DNA of 64,000 bases from Dipteris shenzhenensis (lineage: Eukaryota > Polypodiophyta > Polypodiopsida > Gleicheniales). Positions within the stretch are counted from its first letter, which is position 1. The number at the start of each line of letters is the position of its first letter. The DNA lies in assembly GCA_047967505.1 (NCBI GenBank), contig CM106539.1; one strand, 5' to 3'. The notes under the pieces were generated by a model, which saw only the letters and a list, made by a program, of their open reading frames with translations, was not told where the DNA came from and searched no databases. Below are positions 44,054 through 55,706 of this stretch, piece by piece. Position numbers and translations under genes: made by a program.

Positions 44054-45975
44054 ATGAAAGTGACGAGTGGAAGCCCATTAGATGATGCGCCAACGCCTGG
44101 GAGCACGGAGTGGCTTACGGAGAGGTTGTATTGTCATTGCACTCATTGCAAGTGAGAAGTACTTCATCAACGCCATATTGTCATGTGCCACTTGCGGATG
44201 TATGGGGAGGAGCCTGCACCAGTAGCAACCGTTGGTGGTGCACTTGGTGATGGATCATCAGTAAGTCAATGCTATTTGATTTCATGATTAATATTGCATG
44301 TATACTTTACACGAAACCTTGAGACATGATCTTATATTAATACAAAACCTTGAGATAGGATTGAAGAGGGTGGTGAGGCGGCACATATATCTTCACACTT
44401 TGAGCAGGAGGATAGTCTCCCGGATGTGCCAGATGATGACGAGGGTATGGTGGACATGATGGATTCTATTTTTAGGGGCACTACATCACATGTACACGTG
44501 ATGTTTGAGTCTGAGGCTGTGGTGTGAGAGTTGCAATCAACACGGTTGTCCGAGGGTGCTGGGATGTCAAAACTACAGACTTGTCTCTCAATCTTGAATC
44601 TGCAAGCAAAGTATGGGTGGTTGGATACATGTGTCTCGACCTTAATGAGGTTAGCACCTGCATTCATTTATCTCATAATTCGGATCGTGATTGTTTAAGA
44701 ATCATCACAGTTTCTCATTATTGGAAGCATGTGTATGTTTGAATTGCGATAGGTTGCTCTAGAAGATGTTGCTTGCACCAAATACCATGCCCGTATCAAG
44801 AGATGAAGCAAAGAAGATGCTGACAACGGTGGGTATGGATTATGATACCATTCATGCTTGTCGTAATGATTGTATTCTCTTTCGTTCATGAGCATGGAGA
44901 TTTGGCTAGTTGTCTGGAGTGTGGGGAACAACAATATAGAGATGATGTAGGGTGAGCAGATTCCAATAAAGGTCTTGAGACACTTTCCCATCATTGCTAG
45001 AATACAACACATGTTCCGATGCAAATCCATAGCGGAGTTGATGACTTGGCATGCTACACATTGGTCCACTAAGGACACATTGAGGATTCTTGCAGATTGT
45101 GTTGCTTGGAAGCACATAGACAATCAGTGGTCGGACTTTGTGAGGGAGCCACACAACTTACATCTTGGGCTCGCCATGGACGGTGTGAACCCTTTCGGAT
45201 TACGCTCGACATCTTGGTTGACATGGCCTATAGTCTTGGTGAATTACAATATCGCACCATGACTAACAATAAAGAAGGGACACCTCATGCTTGCACTACT
45301 TGTGCCAAGGAAGTACAAGGCCAAAAATATGGACGTGTACATGGCACCTTTGATAGAGGAGTTACAAATCTTATGGAGAGGCATACAGGTCTTTGATAAT
45401 TCTAGAGCTCCTAGACATACCAATGACATTTTGGTTAGGGAAATCTTGATGTGGACCATGCATGACTACCCAGGATATGGAGAGTGCGTAGGTACGTGGT
45501 TGTGTCTTTACATGTATAATGATACTTTTATGACTCTCTTTCTAGCGCATGTCTTATACTAACACATTCATGCATGCATGTAGGACTTGTAATAAGTGGG
45601 TACCATGATTGTCCTATTTGTGGTGGGAAGGGTTTGAGTGAGCTTGCACTACACTCCAAACATATAAGGAAAATGGTTTATGAAGGTCATGCTCAATACC
45701 TTCTGCTAGACCATCTTGCACATGAAGGCCAGCTTGATCCACCACCACCATATTTGGCGGCAAGTGACTGGATTCAAGCTTGGAGAGAAAATGGAGAGGA
45801 GCCTCCTCTTGGGATGAAGAGGCTATCCATTTTTCACGATCTCCTCTTGCTCGCACTCATTTATTGCCTCTCCATTGTGTTTGGCGTTACGTAGAGCCAG
45901 TTGTAGCCAATCAAGTGACATGTGAGTGGGGAGAAGGGCGAGATCTTGTGGATATGGTTGCGCTCACCTGTGCAT
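44054..45975 (+). pseudogene. CACTA (En/Spm) transposase, N-terminal half
   Basis: The first exon (ATG 44054, LYCHCTHCK zinc-binding start) ends with donor TCA|GTAAGT at 44260 and resumes after AG at 44358 (98-bp intron). Then follow LLAPNTMPVSRDEAKKML, YDTIHACRNDCILF (about 44770-44885), KVLRHFPIIARIQHMF, LRILADCVAWKH, LHLGLAMDGVNPFGLRSTSW (with the first catalytic Asp), YKAKNMDVYMAPLIEEL, EILMWTMHDYPGYGE and, after another intron, GYHDCPICG. This is the tnp2/TNPD transposase of CACTA elements. Stops near 44153, 44525 and 45262 and frame changes show decay. The matching C-terminal half is on minus directly downstream. Confidence 0.87.
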
Positions 45976-47210
45976 GACTCTAAATATCATCCTTGCATTT
46001 ATTCTTTCTGCTTTGGGTGCTTCATATCTCTCAATACAAAGTCTGCATCTCCTTGCTATTGAGGATACAAAACTTATTGAATTTCTCCATTTGCTCATCT
46101 TTCTTTCAATCCCTTTTCCTTGGGTAACCATGCCAACGATGCGATCATCATCCTTGTTATGCCAAGCCTGCGACATATTGGGATCCATGGATGCAAGAAA
46201 CTTCATGATACATACTAATGACTCTTGCACAAGACATCCCTCTGCCATAGTTGCTTTCAATCTTGTTCTTTGCCTTATAAATCCCTTCAAAGTTTCATAA
46301 TCCGCTCGAGAAAAAACATCCACCGACTATGAATGGTACTTGCAATGGCCACCTCATCAACTATGTGCAAACGCAAGTGCACTTGAGTTGTCATAATGCT
46401 CGAGGGAAAGTGCTTCTCAAGCAAGCATACGGCTTCGATGGAGTCCACCCTATACTTCTTGATGCTCGATATGGAGATCTCTTTTTGAGAGATCCACCTA
46501 TTTCATGTGCCCATATAAGATTCATAATCTTTCTATAGATTATTCAACTTAAATTGAAGAAAATGTAATCAATGTGAGTTGATAGTAAGCATACCTCACA
46601 ATCCCACTGATCATGAATATAGCATTTCTTACATCTTCTTGTAAGCACCCTTTCACTATAATTAGGAGAATGAACTATCCAAGCAACAAAGAAGTCATGT
46701 CAATAATATAACATAATCATAATTACACTAATGCATCACGATTATCGGTACACAAATCCTACAGCTTAGAATACCTATAAGACCTTGTGCCAATCATCGG
46801 GACTTGAGCCCACTAAGCTTATTGTCCTTTGAAAATGCTCCTTTCAAGCAATGCATGTACTTTGTCGGTGTTCAAAAAGAGGCCATGTCTGCCTTGACCA
46901 TTGTCTCCTCTCTCTTAGAGAGGATCGATGTTGCTTTCGGGAGGACAACTTTACGACCATGCATTTGGGGCCACAAATGAGGCATCCGATCCATAGCACG
47001 CAAGTCTTCTCACACTCCTCTTGAGTCTTTGTCACCAACCAAGTGTGCCCAAATAGTAGCCTCCACATTCTTGAAGATATGCATGGAATCCAAGAGATGA
47101 TTGATTTGTAACTGACTTGCCATTCTCACCAAACATGTCGAATAGGCATTTAGTTCTAAAACATGTGCATTCCTGTTCCAGGTAGCCAATGCCTGGTCAC
47201 ACAATCCCCC
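45964..47210 (-). pseudogene. CACTA transposase, C-terminal half, inverted
   Basis: On minus from 47204: QINHLLDSMHIFKNVEATIW and HLVGDKDSRGV (the H.LD.MH..KN box that follows CPICG in CACTA transposases), then REDLR-like and GCLICGPKC wording to about 46840. After a gap come RKMNLIWAHEIGGSL (about 46530-46480) and DVFSRADYETLKGFIRQRT to 45964, the family C-terminus. The part missing from the plus-strand half is just what is present here, so one transposase gene appears to have been split by an inversion whose junction is near 45960-45980. Confidence 0.75.
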
Positions 47211-47597
47211 TTAGCTACCTTGAGTGCCTCTTAGCCATTCATCTACTCATGAGGTAAAGATAAAGCATGGACACACGAATAGCATCCATTTACAATGCTT
47301 TACACTCTAATAGGCCTCAGTATCCTAAGGAATAACCCTTTAAGATCAATTGGTACATGTACTTAAAGGCCCTTAACCTCCCAAAAAATCGCTACACCCA
47401 ATCAATGTAACATTTGTTGATAGATCATATAATATACATGAAATATAGATTGCATCAATCATGTACTATTCCACTTGAAGAAAATGAGAATGTACAGATG
47501 TGTTTAGGTTGTTCACAATTGTTACAAAAGTCAAAATAACAATATGTAACTATGATATGGTATTTAAACATTAGGCATACTAGTAAATTGCAAAGAG

Positions 47598-48690
47598 ATG
47601 CCGGAGTTGTGCACCAAGAAATTAAGCAAACTCTTAAAAGAATACATGGATGTTCAAATAGTAATTATGGATGAAATGTCACTAATTGGTGAGAGAATAT
47701 TCAGCTTCATTGTTGATAGAAGACTACGTGCCATTAAACATGTTCATAATTTACCATTCGGTGGCTTGGATGTCATAATAGCATGTGACTTATACCAATT
47801 GCCTCCTGTACATAACAAATGGGTGTTTCAAGAAGAGAACACTTTGAAGAAATGTTTTTGGCAAGAAAACCTCAGATGTTATCAACTCAACACCGTTATA
47901 CGATAGGGCAATTTCTTCTTCACTAGTGTCCTAAATAAGTTCCAAAAAAACACAGAACAGTAAGAAGACATTGACATAATCAAATTTGTATGCTTTTGCA
48001 AGGTGCCACCAGCCTTGACATTACCTTACTTGTTCTATACAAACAAATTAGTCTGTGCACAAAATGGATACACATTCCAACACATCGACGGTGATATTTA
48101 CATTTTCCCTACCATAGATAAGAAAAACAACAACTGTCCCCATTCATTGTCTCTCTCAGATGATCCCAATAAAACTGTTGGGCTCCATAAAGAAATAAAA
48201 CTAAAGGTGGGCATGGTCGTCGAGCTATGTGCAGGAAACTACAACACATTCGATGGTCTCATAAATGGAGCCGATCGGCAATTCAAAGCAATGATTACAT
48301 CTAATTCATTTGCAGTTGTTTGAATACAATTTTCAAATCCCTACAAGGAGCATGGACATGGCAACAAACCTGATACGTATACCCAAATTCTATTGACCAA
48401 CAATGGACTGCAATACTTCCTATTACAAAAGAAATACAAATAGGAAATAATACAAACCGTGTTGTGACACACACACAATACCCAATCCAAACAACCTTAG
48501 CAAGAACAATGCATCATGCACATGGTTCAACACTAGAATCGCTATGCTTTGCTCCCATGGGTAGGCCACAACATGGCATCACATACACGAGACTTTTAAG
48601 AGTACGTGTCAAGGCAAATCTTTACCTCATAAAACCCTTACGCACTACTCACGTCCATGTGGATTCAATTATTGCTATAAAAATGTAAAG
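47598..48690 (+). pseudogene. Second helentron/Helitron helicase fragment
   Basis: The frames read IVIMDEMSLIGERIFSFIVD (motif II), NLPFGGLDVIIACDLYQLPPV (motif III), then LPYLFYTNKLV, DDPNKTVGLHKEIKLKVGMV and HHAHGSTLESLCFAPMG (motif VI region). The block DPNKTVGLHKEIKLKVG matches DPRKTIGLHKELQLKPG of the element at 32 kb, so both come from one broad helicase lineage. Elsewhere they are well diverged. Motif I, Rep and endonuclease parts are absent. Frame breaks are at about 47906 and 48323. Confidence 0.8.
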
Positions 48691-49194
48691 ACTTATTGCA
48701 TTTACAGCTTGGCAATTTGATGTATCATGTCTTGAGAATGGGAGTAAAACATATATTATCTTATAGACATTGAACACACGTTTGTTGCAATTATATGCAG
48801 CTGATTTAAGTGTAGATTATAATCTCCAGGCATCTTGCTTTCTTCTATCTCATTGAAACTAGAACCACACATCCAACAGACTTCATAAAAAGCTACAATC
48901 ACAACGTTCCAAGGAATGGGTTCCAAGGAATGGCTAAATATCTCCTATACAGATGCAAACTTTCTTTGTCATCACATAAAATGTTCATAGTCCTCAGCCT
49001 CAAAATGATTACAGCAAATTTCAACCAAATCCAAGACAACCAATGTTTATAACTTCAATATACCAAACTGAGGCATGCCACCATCACACTTTCTTAGAGC
49101 ACTTATCACAAGCATTACTCACGAAACCCCAACTTTTGCTTTAGGTTATTTCAACATCAACATGCTTGAACATTCACAAAAGCAATATTGTCAA

Positions 49195-49570
49195 TCTAGC
49201 AAGATACTATCGCCGCCGCTTCATTGATCAATATGCTGCTTTGACATGACCCATGACTATGCTATTAAAAGATGGGGTTGATTTCTCTTGGGATGAGGAT
49301 TATGATCATGGGTTTGCACAAATCAAGAATGCTCTGGCTTCAAAACCCATTCTACGCAATCTTGATTGGTCAAAGACTTTCTATATCAATCCTGGGTTTG
49401 GTGAGCACACTCTGGCGAGTATTCTTCTCCAGCAAGGGGAGGATCGGTTCATGTATCCTGTTCGATTTGCTTCTCGATAATTGCTCGAAAGTGAACGACG
49501 CTACTCTAAGGCTGACAAGCATGCCTTGTCTTTGGTGTGATCCTATATGTTTTCCCGGGAGACTCTATAA
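49195..49570 (+). pseudogene. Gypsy RT-RNase H remnant
   Basis: Frames give YYRRRFIDQYAAL, TMLLKDGVDFSWDEDYDHGF, IKNALASKPILRNLDWSKTF and LLQQGEDRFMYPVRFASR, then LLESERRYSKADKHALSLV. This is the RT thumb/connection and start of RNase H of Ty3/gypsy pol. TAG codons occur where Gln and Trp are expected (SR*LLE, LV*SY). Confidence 0.8.
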
Positions 49571-50590
49571 ACACATTGGAAGGGAGCACGCGGGATCGAG
49601 TTGTCGGTGATCTTCTGCATTTGCCTGATCTCCCTTAGGGCCCACACTCCTAGCTTTGCTTTGTACGGCTTCCTAACTCTTGAAGAGGCTTTATAGGTAC
49701 CCGAACACGGTCCCACAGCCTCCTGTCTGCCTTGAATTTCTTCTGCTGCTCTTGTCTGCGTTGATCTTCCTTCAAATCCTCCTCTCACGGATGCCTTAAG
49801 CTTTGTCCTTCTTTGGGATGGGGCTTCCTCGGTGTTTACTTTACCCTCTTCATGGGCACAAGTATCATTTCTACGATGGGCTGTATCACTGGGAGAGGGA
49901 ATATTGTGCTCTTCCTAGCAGTCTGTTGGCCCTCAGGAAGCCTCTCTATGTCCGGGAGGTTATTGAATACATTTTGTTCGATTGGGGGAGTGCTCTCATG
50001 GGGAGGGGAAGGTTGAGGGGAAGACTGAGGGGAAGGCTAAGGGTCAAGCTGAGGCTGAGGCTGAGGGGAAGGCTGAGGGTTTGAGGTTGAGGGGAAGGCT
50101 GAGGGTTTGAGGTTGAGGGGAAGGCTGAGGGTTTGAGGTTGAGGGGAAGGCTAAGGGTTAGGTTGAGGCTGAGGTTGAGGGGAAGGTTGAGGGTCAGGCT
50201 GAGGCTACGGCTAAGGGGAAGGTTGAGGCTAAGGGGAAGGCTGAGGGGAAGGTAGAGGGGAAGGCTCATGCTCTTGGGGCTTGGGAGTGGGCTGACGAGA
50301 CTAGGGAGTGGGCTCACGGGACTTGGGAGGAGGAGAAGGCTCACAAGACTGGGGAGTGGGCTCACGGGACTTGGGGGAGGGCTCACGAGAGTTGAGGGAA
50401 GGATCACGAGAGTCCTAGGAGACCTCATGAGAGTTGTGGGAGGGCTCACGAGAGTCGTGGGACGTGCCATCAGACCTAGATAGGTTCGTGTGCGTAGATG
50501 CCACGGAGGTGGTGGAGCTGGAGGAGGAAGGGTGGAGGCGGCATCCCGTGGGTCTAGTAGTGTTTTGCACTCTTGCCATTGAATAATGAG
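49570..50590 (-). pseudogene. Proline-rich minus-strand ORF with 26-bp repeats
   Basis: On minus, ATG near 50580 (MARVQNTTRPTGCRLHPSSS) leads into a long Ser/Pro region: NSRE/KSREPTP units and then PSPQPQ units. The PSPQPQ part is encoded by 26-bp tandem repeats at about 50071-50150 (GGCTGAGGGTTTGAGGTTGAGGGGAA on plus, three copies). After it comes a non-repetitive stretch (IEQNVFNNLPDIERLPEGQQ, then VIQPIVEMILVPMKRVKYTP) to about 49790. Several stops interrupt it. It resembles the remnant at 41-42 kb in layout; the family is unknown. Confidence 0.4.
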
Positions 50591-50664
50591 ACTTAGGGTT
50601 TTTTTAAACGTTTTATATAGGCCCATCATGTTTTGACATCCCTTTTAATTACGTTTAGGGTTTC

Positions 50665-50890
50665 ATCATGCCCCCTGCCCCCGCCCTAACCCCTCCAACC
50701 CCCCCACCCTCATCGCCCTCCCCCTCCATTGCCCTCACCCTACGTGCCCCACCCACACTCGTTGCCCTCCCCCATACCCCCCATCCCCCCCTCCCCCCAC
50801 CCTTGCTACCACTCCACCCCTCCCCTTGCCCCACCCCATGCCCCTCCCTTCTCTCCGCCCTCCTTCACCATGTCCCCACTTTCCCCAACG
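50665..50890. repeat. C-rich low-complexity stretch
   Basis: The plus strand is dominated by CCCC, CCTCC and CCACC with few G. Open frames here encode only Pro, Ser, Thr and Leu and are treated as composition artefacts. Confidence 0.8.
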
Positions 50891-51231
50891 TCATGTGAGT
50901 ACAAAAATTGTGGTCAAAATAAGCAAGATATTAAAGAGTGAGTACATAAATTATGGTCAAAATAAGCAATATATTTATTTCATATTTGCATACAATTACA
51001 CCATAGCTTCTGTTGGTGGTTGGACCCATCGGCTCCCTTCTCTCACTCTAGCTTGCAACCAACATGCGACTCCTCGATTGCCTATGGATGCTTTCCAAGC
51101 ACTATGCCTTCTATTCTTTGATACAATTTGAACTGCTTTTGCAAGTTCTGATGCCTTTGCCTTTTTAGACTTCAAAGTCCTTCCTAGTAAACATCTAAAA
51201 AACCAATCGAACATCTCATGCAATGCATTGC

Positions 51232-51470
51232 GTTAGATGCCTAACAGTTAGTGTAACATGTAACTATGGTTAACTAACTGAGGCTATGCTAGCCTAACTA
51301 TCTAGTTAGTGTAACTAACTAACAGTTAATGTAAACTAACCTAACTATAGCTAACTAACCTAGAGTAGGACTAACTAACCTATGTTAAACTAACCTAAGT
51401 TAAATCTAACCTAACCTAGGTTAGAACTAGCCTAACTAGGGTTCGTTTAAGGTTAGGATAGGGTTTCTTT
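51232..51470. repeat. Degenerate CTAAC/TTAACC-type repeat tract
   Basis: Variants of CTAACTAAC, CTAACCTA and TTAACTAAC fill about 230 bp, ending in ACTAGGGTTCG and AGGGTTTC. Unit length drifts between 4 and 9 bp. It resembles telomere-like DNA superficially, but the plant unit CCCTAAA is not repeated. Confidence 0.75.
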
Positions 51471-51489
51471 CTTTCTTTTTTTAACTTGA

Positions 51490-52136
51490 AAAAAACTAAG
51501 GGAGGGGGGAAGGGGATGTTGCGTGGTGGGCGGCGGTCGCATCTGAGGGGGAGTTTGTGAACGGAGAGGCGGGGGTTGGAGATGCAGGAGGGGGAGGGGA
51601 GTGTGGAGAGGAGGAGAGGGTTGGAGAGGATGGGGGAAGGTAGATGGAGAGGAGGGGAGGGTTTAAGAGGCAGGCGCCAAAGGATGTTGGGGTGTCTGGG
51701 TGGAGAGGAGCGGGCGGGTCAGTGGGGCAGGCGTGCCATTGGTGGCTACCCCATCGTCGCATAGGCGGGCACTGTGGCTACCGTGTTGCCTTGCAAGGGC
51801 CTTAGGCCCTTTGTTGTCAGGGCTTTAAGTCCTTAGTTTAGGGAGGGCCTTAGGCCCTTAGAATAGGCTAGGGAGAGGAGCAGCTGACAAGGGGGGGGAG
51901 GAGAGAAGAGAGAGAGAGAGAGAGAGGGGGGAGGAGAAGAGAGAGAAGAAAGGGGACGGGGGGAAAGAAAAGGGAAGAGGAAGAGAGAGAGAGAGTGAGA
52001 GAGAGAGAGAGAGAGAGAAGAAAGGGGACGGGGGAAAAGAAAAGAGAAGAGGAAGAGAGAGAGAGAGTGAGAGAGAGAGAGACAAAGAGAGAGAGAGAGC
52101 CAGGGGGGGTGGGGGGGGAATGGGGTTGGTGGAGAA
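51490..52136. repeat. G-rich and GA-rich low-complexity DNA, left flank of the Copia element
   Basis: The stretch has GGAGAGG/GGGGAGG runs (51490-51720), then (GA)n with two near-identical halves (GAAGAAAGGGGACGGGGG at about 51946 and 52018, each followed by a GAGAGAG tract), then a G run to 52136. The same G-rich texture resumes at 57999, showing one tract split by the Copia insertion. Confidence 0.8.
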
Positions 52137-52307
52137 TGTGGGGGTTAAAGGTCACTGTGCCTTCACCCCGATTATGTATAATACTCAAACACATATATAA
52201 ATGAATGAAAAAGAAGATTAGGGTGTTCTGCACCCACCAAAAACTTGTGTGGCTCCTTGTTTCTCTCTCTCCCTCTTCCGTTCTTGCTTCCGTTGAGAGT
52301 ACTCTCA
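52137..52307 (+). repeat. 5' LTR of the Copia element (171 bp)
   Basis: TG...CA ends. It is short for a Copia LTR. It contains ATATATAAATGAATGAAAAAG (TATA-like) and a CT tract. Differences from the 3' LTR: TTCACC/TTTACC, CGATT/CGGTT, GTATA/GTACA, CTCCTTG/CTCTCTG (two) and AGTACT/AGCACT. Confidence 0.95.
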
Positions 52308-53749
52308 ACTAGTATCAGAGCCCGAGTGATCTAGCTGAGCGTGTGTGAATGCTTGAAGCTCAGCAACTCTGTGGGAAGCTTTGTGGGTGACTTTACTTGC
52401 ATTCGAGTGTGTAGAGACCTTGGAGGAACCTTTGGAAAAGTCACTTTGGTTTTGCGAAGTGGTTTTGAGAGCTTGTTAAGTGTTTTCAAAGAAAAAGCCG
52501 TTTTTTGAGCTTTTCCCTATTCCGTTCGATGACAGAGACTCCGTATTGACTTGTAGAGTCAACTATTGCTTGCTTTTGGTGTCCACTTCACTTCAGGAGC
52601 TTGGAAACACCTTCATTCTTGAATCTGGGATCATTTCATTGGATTTCTGACTCACTATGTCAGTTTTTGCATTTTTTTGCCTGGGTGTTGGAACTCATGT
52701 TTGGAGCAACCATTTGCAGATCTGGTAGTTCCGGTGGACCCAGGAGGTCCTAAAACTTCTATGTTGCTCATCATTCGCACTCCAGTGGAGTTTACAAATA
52801 GCTCTGTTTCTAAAAACGTTTTTCAGTCCGTGTGTTGGACCTAGTGATTGAGACCACGGTTTCCAAAACCGTCTGTCCCATTGCGTTCCGGACGCCTAAA
52901 AACCCCTACCTATCAGTTCTTACATGATTCGGTGGAGGATTTTCAGAGTTATAGATCTCTGTGTATTCGATTTCGTCTCTCTGTTATGCATTTTTCATTC
53001 TAAGGTTTTGAAACCTTAGATTTATGCCACATGGCAATGGATAAGTGTTGACTCCCATTTCTCACTCATCGGTTGGGATTTTGGAGTTCCAGCAGAAGAG
53101 AGATATTTGCAGATTTTCTTGCTGAGTCTGATTATGCAATGGCACCCATGTTTTGAGGCATCTCAAGTTCTATTTTCAGAGCGGTCATTACTGTGGGACT
53201 ATGATTTCTTGAGCATACCTTATGCAGATCACTCTGGTTGCAGTTTGAGCAGTGTTTTGAGCAGTGTGCGCTCATTCGTGGTGTGCATTGGGTTGTAGTG
53301 GATGATTTATAGGCCATTTGGATGCATTGTGGTCCTTATTGGATGCGCTGATAGGCCCAAATTGCCTTGTGGGATGCTATTTTTATGGATGCTTTGCACA
53401 TGGATGCTATTTTATGCTGAGGGACAGCTTTGACACATTGCAGGTGATGCACTGATAGTGCTATGCTCTCTTGGATGATATATTATTAATGCATATGCTA
53501 GTGGACGGTGTTTATGCTTGAGTCATTTGGCACTTATTGGCATTTGGATTGCCATTGTAGTTGGCATTTTCTTTTAGGCCAGATTTGCTCATATGGATGC
53601 ATAGTATATGCACATGAGTTCGATGCTTTGAGACATGAGTTTTGGTGATATTTCACTCTATTGTGGCATACACATTTGGGTGCACCTGGTATTTGGTGTG
53701 ATTCTCTCTTGTAGGCACTAGTATTTGGGATTTTTGCTTCATTTGCATC

Positions 53750-54853
53750 ATGGCATCCTCTTCCATGTCTGAAAAGGAGTTTTTTAGCATTAAAAAGTTT
53801 GATAGGACAAACTTTTCTTTGTGGAAAGAACAAATAAGGGATGTGCTTATTCAAAAGAAGTGGATTAAACCCTTGGCAGGGATTGAAGCTAAGCTTGCAA
53901 ATATGTCTGAGGATGATTGGAATGAGTTGGATGCATTAGCAAAATCTACTATTAGACTTCATCTTGCAGAGTCAGTTTATTTCACAGTAGTAAATGAGCA
54001 GACTACGGAAGATTTGTGGAAGAAACTGTGTGCCACTTATGCAAAGGAAACTGCCTCTAATAAAGTTTACCTCATGAAGAGGTTGTTTGAGCTACAGATG
54101 AAGGAAGGGGTCTCCATTGCTTCTCACTTGAAAGAATTCAATATTATTTTCAGCCAGCTTTAGGCTTAGAAGATGAATTTTGATGCAGAGACTAAGGCAG
54201 TATTTCTCTTATGTTCATTGCCATCCTCATGGGATACCTTCCGTACAACTGTCAGTAACTCTGCACCTGGTGGAGTACTGAAATTTGATGATGTTGTGGG
54301 TAGCTTGTTGGCGGAGGAGATTAGATGGAAGTCTATGGACGGCAACAAGCATGATGCAGCCTTAAATGTGCAAAGGGGTAGATCACAGTTCAGGGGGAAG
54401 TCCCAAGAAAGAGGGAAGTCTCGTAGCAAATCCAGGGCACGGAACATTGAGTGTTACCACTGTGGCAAGAAGGGCCATATGAAAAAGGATTGCTACGAGC
54501 TGAAAAGAGAGCAAAAGGATAAGAGAAAGAATGCAAATTGGGGTGCAAATCAAAAGGAAGAGAGTCCAAGGGAGGACAAAGGAAAAGTGAAGATCGAGGA
54601 GATCAATGCAGTCACACATGATAGTGACAATGACGTTCTCTTCATGTCTAGTTTATCTGCAGAGTTGCTTACCACTTCAGATGATGCATATTCCCAAGAT
54701 TGGATTTTGGATTCTGGTGCTTCATTCCATGTTACTCCCCATAGGGAATGGTTCTCCACTTATGACAGTGGAAAGACAGGTTGTGTACATCTTGGAAATG
54801 ACTATGCATGTGACATAGTGGGAGTAGGTGACAAAGTTTTCTTTTGCAAATAG
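53750..54853 (+). pseudogene. Copia gag and start of protease
   Basis: ATG 53750 begins a gag with FFSIKKFDRTNFSLWKEQI, TIRLHLAESVYFTVV and TTEDLWKKLCATY. Two in-frame TAG codons (about 54161 and 54167) interrupt an otherwise continuous frame that resumes with MNFDAETKAVFLLCSLP. A basic stretch and a zinc knuckle, IECYHCGKKGHMKKDC (CX2CX4HX4C), follow at about 54448-54495. Then comes the protease active site WILDSGASFHV (about 54703-54735, DSGA). The frame is lost near 54830-54855. Confidence 0.9.
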
Positions 54854-54855
54854 GT

Positions 54856-55706
54856 CTGCATTTATTTTGAAACATGTGATACATGTGCCTAAGTTAACCA
54901 AGAGTCTTATTTTAGTGGGTCAGCTAGATGATGCTAGTTTTCACACCACTTTTGGCTTTCAGAGTTGGAAAATTTAGAAGGGCTCTATGCTTTTGGCCAG
55001 GGGTGCCAAGTTTTGTATCCCTTACATGTATCAGGGGTATTTGATCATGTTGTTGCAATAACCAAGCAGCCAAGTACTTCTTTGTGGCATTGCAGGTTGG
55101 GGCACATGAGCCAGAATGGAATGAAACTCTTATGCCGTTTGGGTTATGTACCGCATTTGAGTTTCTCTGATTTTGAATTTTGTGAGCAGTGTCTCTATGG
55201 GAATCTCTATGGGAAGCAGACTAAATCAGCCCATAAAAGAAGGGGAAAGAAAGAGTTTGAAAAGCTTGATTTGGTGCATTCAGACGTATGTGGTCCCATG
55301 CCTACACGGTCATTAGGTAGGGCTGAATACTATGTGACATTCATTGATGATGCAACTAGGAAAGTGTGGGCTTATGCCATAGCTCGAAAGAGTGATGTGT
55401 TCCAGGTATTTCAGAAATGGCTGGCCTTGGTTGAGAATCAGTCAGGTAGAATGCTTAAATGCCTACAGACTGACAATGGTGGAGAGTACACGTGGGATTA
55501 AGAGGGAGCTCACATCCCCTCATACTCCAGAGCAAAATCTAGTTGCAGAAAAGATGAACCGTACCATTCAAGAAAGGTTGCAATGCATGCTTTCCAATGC
55601 AAGTCTTTCTGGTGGTTTTTGGGCTGAGGCAATGAAGACTGCAGTGCATGTGATCAATAGATCACCTAGTAAGAGTTTGGATGGTGTTATTCCTGAAGAG
55701 GCATAG
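54856..55706 (+). pseudogene. Copia integrase (GAG-pre-integrase and catalytic core)
   Basis: After the frame change near 54850 the product reads ILKHVIHVPKLTKSL, then WHCRLGHMSQNGMKLL and CEQCLYG (the HHCC zinc-binding region, about 55084-55200). The core follows: LDLVHSDVCGPMPTRSLG (first Asp), LKCLQTDNGGEYT (second Asp) and HTPEQNLVAEKMNRT (catalytic Glu, with Gly to Leu in the usual QNGVAE). A frameshift at about 55497 lies between the second Asp and the Glu; another at about 55706 ends the block. Confidence 0.9.

Noticed and set aside
51232-51470. Interstitial telomere repeat
   Set aside because: The plant unit CCCTAAA/TTTAGGG is not tandemly present; units drift in length.
51858-52308. 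Ser/Leu/Pro-rich minus-strand ORFs
   Set aside because: They arise from the GA/G-rich tract and run into the Copia LTR.
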